Assembly (NCBI GenBank): GCA_964541525.1
Contig: CAZIQF010000005.1
Span: forward strand, 1-64,000
DNA from: UBA1737 sp964541525
GTDB lineage: Bacteria > Bacillota_I > Bacilli_A > ML615J-28 > CAG-313
Direction: 5' to 3'
Length of the DNA stretch: 64,000 nt
Below are positions 32,373-41,906 of the stretch, piece after piece (positions within the stretch are counted from its first letter, which is position 1; each line of letters begins with the position of its first letter). The notes under the pieces were generated by a model. The model searched no databases. It saw nothing but the letters and a program-made list of their open reading frames with translations, and had not been told where the DNA came from. Both the position numbers and the translations under genes were made by a program.

Positions 32373-35069
32373 ATGAACAAAATTTTTAAAATCTGCTTAA
32401 GTTTAATGATTACTTTATCATTGATTGCAGTAATTGTAGTTGATGAAGGAAATAAGCAGACTAATGCTGCAGGGGCAACTACAGCAATTGTTGATGATAA
32501 TGGTAATGTCGTTAAATATCGTAATAGTAGTGAATCAATAATGCGTTTAACGGAATATGATTATCCAAATCAAGAATTAAGAGCTTGTTGGGTATCTAAC
32601 TTTGTTAATAGCTTACCCGCATATACTAATGAAGAAGCATGGAAAGTTTCATATACGCATGTTTTAGATCAAATGGAAGCATATGGTTTAAATTGTATTA
32701 TTTTCCATGTGCGTACCCATAATAATGCACTATATAACTCAAAATTAAATCCGGTTGCAACTTGGTTTGCTAATGTTAATTTTGATGAATTTGATCCACT
32801 TGCATGGTCAATTGAAGAAACACATCGAAGAGGAATTGAGTTTCACGCATGGCTTAATCCATATCGTGTAAACGATAGTTTTTGTGCTGAATATTATCCG
32901 GAAGGAAATCCCGCAAACGATGAAAGTAATTTATTATCGAATGGTACAACTACGATTTTAAATCCTGGTATTCAGTCAAATCGTGATTTTATTGTTAATA
33001 CATGTATGGAAGTTGTAGAAAATTATAATGTTGATGCGATTCATTTTGATGATTATTTTTATATTTCTGGTGTTGAAACAAGTAAATCAGGTAACTGGAA
33101 AAGAGAACAAGTAAATCTATTTATTGAAGATTTATCAAATCAATTAAGAGCGTATAATAAGCAACATCAAAAAGCAGTTCAATTAGGTATTTCACCTAGT
33201 GGTATCTACCAAAACGGAAGCTATTCAACTAAGCCAAGTTATGATGCAAATGGCAACTTAACATCGCCACTTGGTTCAAATACAGCTGGTTTTGCTCATT
33301 ATGATCATTATCTATATTCTGATACATTACACTGGATTAATGAAGAATGGATTGACTATATTATGCCTCAAGCTTATTGGTCATTAGAACATACTGTAGC
33401 TAGTTTTGGTGCAATCTCCCGTTGGTGGAGTTGGGCTGTAGCTAACAAAGATGTGAATCTATATTTGGGAATGGGAATTTATATGCCAGTAGAAGGTGGT
33501 TCAAGTGGAACTTATTGGCAAAAGAATAAATATGAAGTTCGTGATCAAATTTTAAATGGTTCGATGTATGAAGAAGTTGGTGGTTTCTCATTTTATAGTT
33601 ATAACTATATGACAAGTAGTAATGTATATGTTAAAACAGGGATGGATATTGTTAAAAATGATTATTGGGCATCTAAAATTCCATGTGATGTTAAAAAATA
33701 TTATGCTGATCAATATGATACAATTACACCACAAAACTTTTTCATCAGTGGTAGTACTTTAAATCTTGAAACATCTGACGCAGTAAGAGGGCATATTATA
33801 TATAAAGTTCATCATACAAAACAATTAGATCAAACCGATCTTACACAAATTTATTACTATGGTAACGATTCATCAATAACTTTAGATAATACTAATGAAT
33901 ATTCATATTATATTGCAACAGTAAATCTTGCAAATGAAATTAGTGAAGCAGTTATCGCAACCGCATCTAACCTTAGTAGTGCATACGTTGTTGAAAAAAT
34001 TAATGCTCTTCCAGAAGTTATTAAAGTTGAACATGAAGAAAATTTAAACTTAATTGTCGATGCATATAATGCTTTATCGGAACAGGAAAAAGCCAAAGTC
34101 TATAACTATCAAAGATTAGTTGATGCGTTAAATACAGTAACCAAGAAAAAAGCAGGCATCCTTGCTTTAGAAGATTATGTAATTTTAAGTTTATATAGCA
34201 GTGCTAATCAAGCTGTACTAACTAATTTACTTACTACCTATACTGAGCAAATTGATAATCTAACAGATTTATCCAAGATTGATGGTATTATTACAGAATT
34301 TAAACAAGAAGTAGATAAAATTCCAACAACTAATGCTGAACTACAAGCAGCGATTACTTCAGCATTATCCGAACTAGAATTATTCTATCAATCATTAGAT
34401 AAGACATACTATACAAAACAAAACCTAGAATCAATTGATAAGATTTACAATGAATCAAAAACAAAAATTAAAAATAGTACTGACATTCAAACAATTAAAA
34501 ATATTGTTAATAGTGCCAAAACAAGAATCAATGCGATCAAAACCTTTAAAGCTGATTATGAAAAAGCTCTTGTATCAATTGATACAGCATTAAATAATCA
34601 TATCAGCGAATTACTTCCAATTAAAGAATGGTTGACTACATATATTGACCAAATCAATAGTATTATTGCCGGTTTAAATGAAGCAGCTGCGGCTGTTGAT
34701 AAAGAAACATTAGTTCAAACAGTTGAAGAATATACTAGTGAATTAATTGCTCAATTAGATCAACAAATCGCCGAACTTGAAATAGTTTATAATGCGATTT
34801 TAGCAGCTATCACGGAAATTAATACTTATGAAGATAAAACGGATTTAAAAAATGAATATATTGAAAAAATGAATCAAGTTAATACAGTAGAAGAAGTAAC
34901 TAATTTGTTGAATGAATTTAAAACAAAATATCAACAAGATACTCCTACTCCACCAAATAATAGTGATGATAATGAAGATAAAGATTGTTCATTATTTGGT
35001 AGCATGATGTTTATTCATCTACTTTCAATAATTTCATTAGGATATATCGTAATTCGCAAAAAATATTAA
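32373..35069 (+). CDS. Secreted GHL10/YngK-type glycoside-hydrolase-like protein with membrane-anchored tail
   Basis: An 898-aa exported protein. Signal peptide at 1-32 (ICLSLMITLSLIAVIVV). Residues about 67-430 are the GHL10 (family 10 glycosylhydrolase-like, PF02638) barrel: ELRACWVSNF, IIFHVRTHNN, FHAWLNPYRV, IHFDDYFY, IDYIMPQAYW. A fibronectin-like segment follows (about 445-535), then about 320 residues of helical repeats. The tail is proline-rich (TPTPPNN), a Cys (DCSLFGS), a membrane segment and RKKY. YngK-type enzymes are thought to act on cell-wall or glycan substrates. AAGGAGG site upstream, terminator downstream. Confidence 0.85.
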   Translation: MNKIFKICLSLMITLSLIAVIVVDEGNKQTNAAGATTAIVDDNGNVVKYRNSSESIMRLTEYDYPNQELRACWVSNFVNSLPAYTNEEAWKVSYTHVLDQMEAYGLNCIIFHVRTHNNALYNSKLNPVATWFANVNFDEFDPLAWSIEETHRRGIEFHAWLNPYRVNDSFCAEYYPEGNPANDESNLLSNGTTTILNPGIQSNRDFIVNTCMEVVENYNVDAIHFDDYFYISGVETSKSGNWKREQVNLFIEDLSNQLRAYNKQHQKAVQLGISPSGIYQNGSYSTKPSYDANGNLTSPLGSNTAGFAHYDHYLYSDTLHWINEEWIDYIMPQAYWSLEHTVASFGAISRWWSWAVANKDVNLYLGMGIYMPVEGGSSGTYWQKNKYEVRDQILNGSMYEEVGGFSFYSYNYMTSSNVYVKTGMDIVKNDYWASKIPCDVKKYYADQYDTITPQNFFISGSTLNLETSDAVRGHIIYKVHHTKQLDQTDLTQIYYYGNDSSITLDNTNEYSYYIATVNLANEISEAVIATASNLSSAYVVEKINALPEVIKVEHEENLNLIVDAYNALSEQEKAKVYNYQRLVDALNTVTKKKAGILALEDYVILSLYSSANQAVLTNLLTTYTEQIDNLTDLSKIDGIITEFKQEVDKIPTTNAELQAAITSALSELELFYQSLDKTYYTKQNLESIDKIYNESKTKIKNSTDIQTIKNIVNSAKTRINAIKTFKADYEKALVSIDTALNNHISELLPIKEWLTTYIDQINSIIAGLNEAAAAVDKETLVQTVEEYTSELIAQLDQQIAELEIVYNAILAAITEINTYEDKTDLKNEYIEKMNQVNTVEEVTNLLNEFKTKYQQDTPTPPNNSDDNEDKDCSLFGSMMFIHLLSIISLGYIVIRKKY

Positions 35070-35100
35070 TAAATAATGCTCCTATAAAAAATCAAGTTAA

Positions 35101-35131
35101 AGCACCTGTCAATTGAACAGGTGCTTTTTTT
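35101..35131 (+). terminator. Terminator of the GHL10 gene
   Basis: AGCACCTGT (35101-35109) with ACAGGTGCT (35117-35125), 7-nt loop, seven Ts. The following ~170 bp to the next promoter hold only a short AAACG/CGTTT hairpin near 35277-35293. Confidence 0.9.
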
Positions 35132-35308
35132 GCCAAATTATGATCAATATTGATTAACAGATCTCTAATCGAATACTTATTAAACTAAACTTGCTGTTTC
35201 TATTAGCACATTTTTATTGTATATTTTATTATTCTATTATTCTATGATATATTTATTATAAAGAAGATATAAAAAGAAACGTGTCTGCGTTTTTATTAAT
35301 CATTTGTT

Positions 35309-35337
35309 TTGAACTATCATAAAAAAGGTGTTATATT
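35309..35337 (+). promoter_or_regulatory. Promoter of the BmrCD-like operon
   Basis: TTGAAC (35309-35314), 17-bp spacer, TATATT (35332-35337). Predicted transcript start near 35344, only ~25 nt before the ATG at 35369. Confidence 0.7.
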
Positions 35338-35368
35338 ATATTGAAAAATGATGAAGGAGGGAAGAATT

Positions 35369-37108
35369 ATGAAAGAAGCATTTAAACATCTTAGTTGGTT
35401 TTTTAAGCGTGAATGGAAAACTTATTTAATATGTATGATCCTTTTACTATTAGTATCAATCATTCCTTTAATTCCAGCCAAAATTTTAGGGATGGCAATT
35501 GATGATATTTCAATGGGATTAATTACTTTACCAGGTGTTTTTAAGTATGCATTTCTATTATTTATTTGTCCTTTTTTGACCTATTTGCTCAACATTATAT
35601 ATCACTATACGATGAGCAAACTTGGTCATAAATTATCATATGAGTTAAGAGAACATTATATAATACATCTATTTATTATGGATGATGCATTATATGAAAA
35701 ATATACTAAAGGTGATTTAATTAGTAGAGCCACTAATGACTTAAATAACTTAACTAGTCTTGCCACAACATTCTTACAAAATGTCATTTTTTATTCTGCA
35801 ACAATTATTACTGCAGTAATTTTAATGGTTAGTATTAGTCCATCGCTGACTTTAGCATCAGTTGCGTTTATGCCGATTGTAATCTTCGTTTTAAATCGAA
35901 TTAGGCTCGAAAAAAGGAAGTACTATAAAATTCATCATGAAATTTACGGAGCCATGACAGAAAGCGTCTTAGAATCAATTGAAGGGGTGAAAACCGTTAG
36001 AGCCTACGGTTATGAAGAACAAGATTTTGAAAAAACGAAAAAAGCGATTACTGCTGATGTCAACTCATGGTGGAAAATCCAAAAATTTGAATCTGTCTTT
36101 TCCCCATTATTTGAATTAGTGTATGCAGTAGCTTATTTTATTGCAATTGGTTTTGGCACTTATCAAGTTATTAATGGGATGGTTAGCCCTGGTAATCTAG
36201 TTTCTTATTTAGTATATGTGGGTACGCTTTATTCACCATTAATTGGTCTTAGTAATATTCTAAATATCATGAACAATATTGTCATTGCAGATACTAGATT
36301 TAATGAAATTATGAATTCAACACCTGAGGTAATTGATGGGGGTAACAGTGACAAAATTAGTGATTTTCAATCACTAACATTTTCGAATGTAACATTTAGA
36401 TATCCAGGTAGTGACATTGATACCATTACTAATATTAATTTTACCATCAATAAAGGTGAAACAATTGGGATTGTTGGTCCTACTGGTGGTGGTAAATCAA
36501 CCTTAATCAAACAAATCCTAAGAGAATTTAATCCCACATGTGGTGATATTTACCTTAATGATAAAAATATTAAAGAATACAGAATTGAAGATGTTCGAAG
36601 CCTAGTTGGATATGTTCCACAGAACCATATTTTATTTCGAAGAAGTGTGCTTGATAATATTTTAATTGGAAAATTAGATGCATCCAAAAGTGAAATTGAT
36701 ATGGCAATGGAAATTGCTGACTTTAAGAAAGATTTATCCATTTTAAGTGATGGAACTGGAACGATGGTAGCTGAACTTGGCGAATCATTATCTGGTGGAC
36801 AACGTCAAAGATTATCAATTGCGAGAGCATTAGTTAAAGATCCAGAAATTTTAATTTTAGATGATTCCTTAAGTGCGGTTGATGCCTTAACCGAAAGTAA
36901 TATCATTGGTAAATTAAAGACCTTTAGAAGTAATAAAACCAATATTATTATTGCTCATCGATTTAGTGCGTTAGAAAATGCCGATAAAATCATTGTCGTT
37001 GAAGATGGTATGATTACTGATATTAATTCACCCCAAAAATTATTAGAATACGATAATTGGTATAAAAGACAATATGAAGAACAACTAAAAGGTGATAGCC
37101 ATGAATAA
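35369..37108 (+). CDS. ABC exporter half-transporter, YheI/BmrC-like (degenerate-site subunit)
   Basis: A 579-aa half ABC exporter (B. subtilis YheI is 585). Six TM segments, then Walker A GPTGGGKST, canonical signature LSGGQRQR, and Walker B ILILDDSLSAVD with Asp replacing the catalytic Glu; the H-loop (IIAHRFS) is kept. Start at 35369: the longer ORF to 35348 contains the AAGGAGG site and sits almost on the transcription start. Partner is the overlapping next gene. Multidrug export is the family role. Confidence 0.9.
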   Translation: MKEAFKHLSWFFKREWKTYLICMILLLLVSIIPLIPAKILGMAIDDISMGLITLPGVFKYAFLLFICPFLTYLLNIIYHYTMSKLGHKLSYELREHYIIHLFIMDDALYEKYTKGDLISRATNDLNNLTSLATTFLQNVIFYSATIITAVILMVSISPSLTLASVAFMPIVIFVLNRIRLEKRKYYKIHHEIYGAMTESVLESIEGVKTVRAYGYEEQDFEKTKKAITADVNSWWKIQKFESVFSPLFELVYAVAYFIAIGFGTYQVINGMVSPGNLVSYLVYVGTLYSPLIGLSNILNIMNNIVIADTRFNEIMNSTPEVIDGGNSDKISDFQSLTFSNVTFRYPGSDIDTITNINFTINKGETIGIVGPTGGGKSTLIKQILREFNPTCGDIYLNDKNIKEYRIEDVRSLVGYVPQNHILFRRSVLDNILIGKLDASKSEIDMAMEIADFKKDLSILSDGTGTMVAELGESLSGGQRQRLSIARALVKDPEILILDDSLSAVDALTESNIIGKLKTFRSNKTNIIIAHRFSALENADKIIVVEDGMITDINSPQKLLEYDNWYKRQYEEQLKGDSHE

Positions 37109-39125
37109 CTATAAACGATTATTACACTTTTTAAAAGGGCGAATGCGATATTTTTATATCAGTTTAATTATGATTTTAATTGTTCAACTCTTAAACTTTA
37201 TTTCGCCATTATTAGTTAAAACCCTACTGGATGATTACATTATGGGAATTGAATACGATCTTGTTGAAGTTAGCGAAGGTGATCAAGAAACAACCAAATA
37301 TCAAGATCGATACTTCAAACAAGTACGATATTTAGATGAAGATGATGTAATTATAAAAGATGTCAGTATTGTCTTATATAAAACGGGGATTTATTTTGTT
37401 GATGCCAAGGTAAACTCTGGTTCAAAAGAACTAATTGATAATCAATTAGTTATTACCACCACTGATCATCTCACTTATGTATATCAAGCAACTAAACTAT
37501 CACGTGATGAAATTTTTGCTTTCTATAATCCAATGTTACATTTTATTTTAGTCATTATTGGTTTAATCTTTATTAAGTCGGTGATTACTATTATTTGTAA
37601 TTTTGTTCAATTGATGTGCACTAATCGCGTCGTAAACAGAATGGTTTTAGAAGAGCGAATCAAGGGAATGAAAGCAGTTGAACGTTTGCCAATTAAAGAA
37701 TTTGAACAAGAACCAGCAGGTAAAATGGCTAATCGGATTACACGAGATGTTGATGGTATTTTAATGTTATACCGACAACTATTAAATATGTTTTTTAGTG
37801 CATTCCTATCATTTATTTTCGCTTATGTTGGAATGTTCTATTTAGATGTCAAATTAGCATTACTCAGTCTTTTAATTTATCCATTTATTTTCATTTGGAT
37901 TAAATTTTTCTTAAAACATTTGAAAAAAATTGCTGAAAAAGTTAATGAGGCAAGCAGCATGTTAACAGCTAAAATTAATGAAATTATCAATGGGATTAAT
38001 ATTTTACAAATCTTCAATTTTAAAAATCAAACTGTTAAAGAATTTAATCAAATCAATCACGAATATAAAGAGGAACAATTAAAAGATGTTAAACTGAATT
38101 TAAAATTAGGTTGGAACTTAATTAATGTGATTAAAGGAATTATTACCACGCTGGTAGTTGTTTATTTTGGCCTTCAATATACAGTCATTAAGGGAATTGT
38201 CGTAACAGCGGGATTAATTTATGCTTATAACCAATATATTTTAAAATTAGTTGAACCAATTCATATTATCTTTACGCAAATCAGTACTTTTCAAAATTCT
38301 CATGTGCAAACATCAAGATATCATAAACTAATTGAAACACCATTAGAAGATGATACAGTAGCGGATATTGAAAGGTATAAGGGGAAAATTTGCTTCAAGC
38401 ATGTTTCATTTAGGTATACTCCTGATACATATGTACTACAAGATATTAACTTTGAAATTAAAGAAAGACAAATGGTAGCCTTGGTTGGTCATACCGGAAG
38501 TGGTAAAAGTTCGTTAATGAATTTATTACTAAGATTCTATGATTTAGAAACTAATCATGGAACCATATTGGTTGATGACATGGATATTTCTACAATTGAT
38601 AAAAGGACTTACCGAAAGCATATTGGGATTGTTTTACAAGAACCGGTTTTATTTAAAGGAACCATTGGTAGTAATATCAAATTCGGTAAAGATGTTAGTG
38701 ATGAGCTTGTATGCGAAGTTTTATCAATGATTGGTGGCGATAAACTAATCAAGAAATTTCCAAAAGGAATTCATCAAGAAATTACTCGAGCTGGACTTAA
38801 TATGAGCGCTGGTGAAAAACAAATTATTTCACTCGCAAGAGTCTTGATTCATAATCCAAGTATTCTAATTATGGATGAAGCCACTTCACATATTGATTTA
38901 GAAACGGAAAGTATGATTAAAAAAGCCTTAAAAGTGGTAGCTAAAGATCGGACAGTGATTGTAATTGCTCACCGACTTTCAACGATTTATGATGCTGATA
39001 AAATTATTGTTTTGGATCATGGTAAAGTTGCAGAAGAAGGAACACATGCGGAGTTACTTAATCATGAAGGCGTATATAAAAGTATTTATGAAGCACAAAA
39101 AGGTGGATTTGATGAAGCTGCATAA
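37101..39125 (+). CDS. ABC exporter half-transporter, YheH/BmrD-like (catalytic subunit with TM1-TM2 insertion)
   Basis: A 674-aa partner (B. subtilis YheH is 673), overlapping the previous gene by 8 bp. Between TM1 and TM2 lies an insertion of roughly 95 residues (about 45-140), charged and beta-rich, presumably extracellular as in YheH. Walker A GHTGSGKSS, Walker B ILIMDEATSHID with catalytic Glu, H-loop VIAHRLS; signature degenerate (MSAGEKQI). Start at ATG 37101 behind AAAGGTG. Confidence 0.9.
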   Translation: MNNYKRLLHFLKGRMRYFYISLIMILIVQLLNFISPLLVKTLLDDYIMGIEYDLVEVSEGDQETTKYQDRYFKQVRYLDEDDVIIKDVSIVLYKTGIYFVDAKVNSGSKELIDNQLVITTTDHLTYVYQATKLSRDEIFAFYNPMLHFILVIIGLIFIKSVITIICNFVQLMCTNRVVNRMVLEERIKGMKAVERLPIKEFEQEPAGKMANRITRDVDGILMLYRQLLNMFFSAFLSFIFAYVGMFYLDVKLALLSLLIYPFIFIWIKFFLKHLKKIAEKVNEASSMLTAKINEIINGINILQIFNFKNQTVKEFNQINHEYKEEQLKDVKLNLKLGWNLINVIKGIITTLVVVYFGLQYTVIKGIVVTAGLIYAYNQYILKLVEPIHIIFTQISTFQNSHVQTSRYHKLIETPLEDDTVADIERYKGKICFKHVSFRYTPDTYVLQDINFEIKERQMVALVGHTGSGKSSLMNLLLRFYDLETNHGTILVDDMDISTIDKRTYRKHIGIVLQEPVLFKGTIGSNIKFGKDVSDELVCEVLSMIGGDKLIKKFPKGIHQEITRAGLNMSAGEKQIISLARVLIHNPSILIMDEATSHIDLETESMIKKALKVVAKDRTVIVIAHRLSTIYDADKIIVLDHGKVAEEGTHAELLNHEGVYKSIYEAQKGGFDEAA

Positions 39126-39130
39126 TCAAA

Positions 39131-39166
39131 AAAAGAACTAGTTCAAATGAATGAATTAGTTCTTTT
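39131..39166. terminator. Bidirectional terminator
   Basis: AAAAGAACTA (39131-39140) with TAGTTCTTTT (39157-39166) between the ABC operon and the convergent 39165 gene. Confidence 0.75.
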
Positions 39167-39683
39167 AAATTTCAATGAGATAGAAACCATATGGGTACAA
39201 TTCTAACTTTTCTTCAATTTCAATTTCATCGCCACAATTAATACAATAGTGAGTAGAATTTTTTAAACAATCAGGCACATCAATGACAATATCAGTTTCA
39301 GTTGGATTAAAGATGATAATTACATTACCACGTTTATAGATTTGATACATTAGGTTAAGTGCAATTACTTCTTTAGGACTTTTAAAATCCTCAGGATAGG
39401 AATCAAGTACACTCTTAATAAAGGTAAGATACATATTGTCAGCACCAGTTAATTGTGCTTGTTGATTAAGTCGATTGGGTAATAACCATAAATATAAATA
39501 GGTTAACATTACCATATCAGGATTATATTCCACAAAACTATCATCAGTGATATGATGATGAAAATTAGTTAATTCGCCAGGATTAACTATTTTTAAATAT
39601 TGATCCATTTTTTCCATAAACTCATTAAATGATATTTGTTTGGTAAAAAATTCATTATAAATCATAATAAATGTATATTGCAT
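39165..39683 (-). CDS. Unknown protein with amylase C-domain-like tail
   Basis: A 172-aa cytoplasmic protein. Residues 1-115 are helical with an HHH cluster (TNFHHHITDD). The C-terminal ~55 residues (GNVIIIFNPTETDIVIDVP ... LELYPYGFYLIE) look like the beta-sandwich C-domain of GH13 alpha-glucosidases and amylases. No catalytic barrel is present. It may be a captured or shrunken fragment now serving as a separate protein. AAAAGGAG site 7 nt before the ATG. Confidence 0.5.
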   Translation of the reverse strand: MQYTFIMIYNEFFTKQISFNEFMEKMDQYLKIVNPGELTNFHHHITDDSFVEYNPDMVMLTYLYLWLLPNRLNQQAQLTGADNMYLTFIKSVLDSYPEDFKSPKEVIALNLMYQIYKRGNVIIIFNPTETDIVIDVPDCLKNSTHYCINCGDEIEIEEKLELYPYGFYLIEI

Positions 39684-39789
39684 AAAGACTCCTTTTGATT
39701 AGTTATATTATACTAAAAAATAATTAAAATTGCAAAAATAATAGTCGGTAAAAATTGTAAAATCAAAAATAAAAAGATTATTTTTTTAG

Positions 39790-39818
39790 TTGTCGAAATG
39801 AATGAAAAGATGTATAAT
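39790..39818 (+). promoter_or_regulatory. Promoter of tdk-tadA
   Basis: TTGTCG (39790-39795), 17-bp spacer, TATAAT (39813-39818); AAAGGAG ribosome site at about 39836-39842. Confidence 0.75.
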
Positions 39819-39850
39819 ATATAACTAGTAAGAAAAAGGAGAAATTAACA

Positions 39851-40444
39851 ATGGATATCAGAAGAAATAATGATGGTTGGATTGAAGTAATCTGTGGAAG
39901 TATGTTTGCTGGTAAAACCGAAGAACTAATTAGAAGAATTAATCGAATCAAATATGCGAAAAAAACAATTGTTGTCTTTAAACCCAAGATTGATAATCGT
40001 TATGATGATATTCAAGTTGTTTCTCACTCTAATTTAAGAGTTGATGCCATCCCGATTTCAACCGCTAAAGAAGCCTGTGGTTACTTAACAACTTTACCAT
40101 ATGCAGTAGCTTTTGATGAAGTTCAATTCTTTGAACAAGATATTGTCGATTTATGTGAACGTCTGGCTAATTCCGGAGTTAGAGTTATCTGTGCTGGTCT
40201 TGATTTAGACTTTAGAGGTGAACCATTTGGAATAATGCCAGAATTATTATGTCGTGCTGAATTTGTTACTAAATTAAATGCGATTTGTACTGTTTGTGGT
40301 GCACCAGCAACGAGAACACAAAGAATCATTAATGGTCGTCCTGCTGATTATGAAGATCCAATTATTCTCGTTAGTGCTCATGAAAAGTATGAAGCGAGAT
40401 GTCGTTTCTGTCATCAAGTTCCTCATAAAAATTACCATGAATAA
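39851..40444 (+). CDS. tdk: Thymidine kinase
   Basis: Salvage enzyme phosphorylating thymidine. 197 aa, type II TK: P-loop GSMFAGKTEE at 16-25, FDEVQFF (Asp/Glu of Walker B and catalytic base), and the zinc lasso cysteines CTVCG and CRFCH. Overlaps tadA by 8 bp. Confidence 0.96.
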   Translation: MDIRRNNDGWIEVICGSMFAGKTEELIRRINRIKYAKKTIVVFKPKIDNRYDDIQVVSHSNLRVDAIPISTAKEACGYLTTLPYAVAFDEVQFFEQDIVDLCERLANSGVRVICAGLDLDFRGEPFGIMPELLCRAEFVTKLNAICTVCGAPATRTQRIINGRPADYEDPIILVSAHEKYEARCRFCHQVPHKNYHE

Positions 40445-40907
40445 TCATCAAGATGAATATTTTATGACTCTTGCATTAAAAGAAGCTAGGAAAGCATACA
40501 TTAAAAAAGAAGTGCCAGTAGGTTGTGTAATTGTACTTAATGGTGAAGTGATTGCTAGAGCTCATAATCAAAGACATAAAAACAAATCAGTATTTGATCA
40601 TGCTGAGATAATCGCTATTAAAAAGGCAAATAAAAAATTAAATAGTTGGATGTTAGATGAGGCAATTATGTATGTAACTTTAGAACCATGTTTAATGTGT
40701 GCTGGAGCAATTATCCAATCACGAATTAAAAGAATTGTATATGCTGCGACTGAACCGAAATTTGGTGTATTCGGTAGCGTACTTAATCTAAAAGATCATA
40801 TGCATAAATTCAATCATCAATTAGAAGTTACCCCTTTAATTATGAAAGAAGAGTCATCAACGCTGCTTAAAACCTTTTTTAAAGAAATTAGAAACACTAA
40901 GTCCTAA
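40437..40907 (+). CDS. tadA: tRNA-specific adenosine-34 deaminase
   Basis: Converts A34 to inosine in tRNA-Arg(ACG). 156 aa with the deaminase motifs HAEIIAI and PCLMCAGAI. The start is ATG 40437, overlapping the tdk stop; the long in-frame upstream extension (from 40278) is an antisense-free shadow of tdk in another frame and is rejected. It is followed by the SRP RNA gene, the order known from B. subtilis (tadA then scr), but dnaX does not follow. Confidence 0.95.
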   Translation: MNNHQDEYFMTLALKEARKAYIKKEVPVGCVIVLNGEVIARAHNQRHKNKSVFDHAEIIAIKKANKKLNSWMLDEAIMYVTLEPCLMCAGAIIQSRIKRIVYAATEPKFGVFGSVLNLKDHMHKFNHQLEVTPLIMKEESSTLLKTFFKEIRNTKS

Positions 40908-40922
40908 ATTAAGAATAATAAT

Positions 40923-40951
40923 TTGACATTTGTTATAAAATATATTATAAT
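40923..40951 (+). promoter_or_regulatory. Perfect-consensus promoter of the SRP RNA
   Basis: TTGACA (40923-40928), 17-bp spacer, TATAAT (40946-40951). Predicted start at about 40958. Confidence 0.88.
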
Positions 40952-40957
40952 ATTACT

Positions 40958-41077
40958 AGATCTTATTTTAAGTACCTTCATCCAAGGCTCCATAGCGAAC
41001 CAGGTCAGATCGTGATTGAAGCAGCCTTAAACTTTTTGTAGCTTGTGGGTGGGGGGACTTAAGATAAGATCTTTTTA
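40958..41077 (+). ncRNA. ffs: Signal recognition particle RNA, small 4.5S type
   Basis: About 115-120 nt. The apical SRP54-binding domain is recognisable: CCAGGTCAGATCGTGATTG then AAGCAGCC (about 41000-41026), giving a GTGA tetraloop and the conserved GTCAG/AAGCAG internal loops. The ends pair over a long helix: AGATCTTAT (40958-40966) with ATAAGATCT (41064-41072), followed by Ts, so the closing helix doubles as terminator. There is no room for the Alu domain of the 271-nt Bacillus scRNA. Confidence 0.88.
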
Positions 41078-41095
41078 AGTTTAAAGAGAGAGAAG

Positions 41096-41878
41096 ATGAA
41101 TTTTATGGAACAAATTAAAGCGTTTTTTTCATACTTTTTTGGTAAAGGTGATGTGATTGAATTTCACTATTTTTCACTAGCACATATCTTACCAATCGTA
41201 CTAATGATTTTAGTTATTGTTTTAATTTATCAGTTTAGAAATAAATTAAGAAACTTAACTTGTGAACCAAAAATTAGATTAGCACTTGCTTTTGTTTTAA
41301 TTATCACGGAAATGTCATATTTTTGGCGTTTAGTTGGGGTGGAAAGTTTAAATGCTAATCCAGTTGATCACTTGCCAATTACTGTATGTGGATGGTCAAT
41401 TATTTTTTGCAGTTTCTTATTGACGTCTAAAAATCAAACCCTATTTGATATATCTTACTTTTGGGTTTTTTCGGGGACTATTTTTGCGTTAATCACACCG
41501 ACTGTTATTGCCTATACTGGCCCAACTAGATTTAGATATTATCAATTTTGGGGTGAACATACTCTAGGGTATATTGCGATATTTTATATGATTTTTGTCC
41601 ATGGATTTAGACCTAATTATAAATCAATGGCTAAATCATATGTGGCATTAGGCATTCTCGCAGTGATTGCGTATTGTGCTAATCGAATGTTAGGCCCTGG
41701 TGCTAATTACTTGTTTATGGCAGAACCAGAAGAAACACCATCGATTTTAGATATCTTGCCACCTAATTTTGCACTTAGAGTTTTAGTTATGGCCTCAATC
41801 ATTACAATTTTATTTATTTTAGCGTATCTTCCATGGTTGATGATGGATCGAAAAAAGAAACTACAAGTTGGTAAATAA
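41096..41878 (+). CDS. YwaF/TIGR02206 family membrane protein
   Basis: A 260-aa integral membrane protein with about seven segments. Conserved family traits: HILPIVLMI early, PVDHLPITVCGWSIIFC, the SYFWVFSGTIFALITP segment, RFRYYQFWGEHT and a C-terminal PW motif. Function of the family is unknown. A purine-rich AGAGAG site precedes the ATG; it is close behind the SRP RNA terminator. Confidence 0.8.
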   Translation: MNFMEQIKAFFSYFFGKGDVIEFHYFSLAHILPIVLMILVIVLIYQFRNKLRNLTCEPKIRLALAFVLIITEMSYFWRLVGVESLNANPVDHLPITVCGWSIIFCSFLLTSKNQTLFDISYFWVFSGTIFALITPTVIAYTGPTRFRYYQFWGEHTLGYIAIFYMIFVHGFRPNYKSMAKSYVALGILAVIAYCANRMLGPGANYLFMAEPEETPSILDILPPNFALRVLVMASIITILFILAYLPWLMMDRKKKLQVGK

Positions 41879-41906
41879 TTAAGGAGTTCTAAACATAAAA
41901 TTTAAT

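Noticed and set aside
40278..40436. Long N-terminal extension of tadA
   Set aside because: It reads through tdk in another frame; TadA proteins begin at the chosen ATG and the 8-bp overlap is normal coupling.
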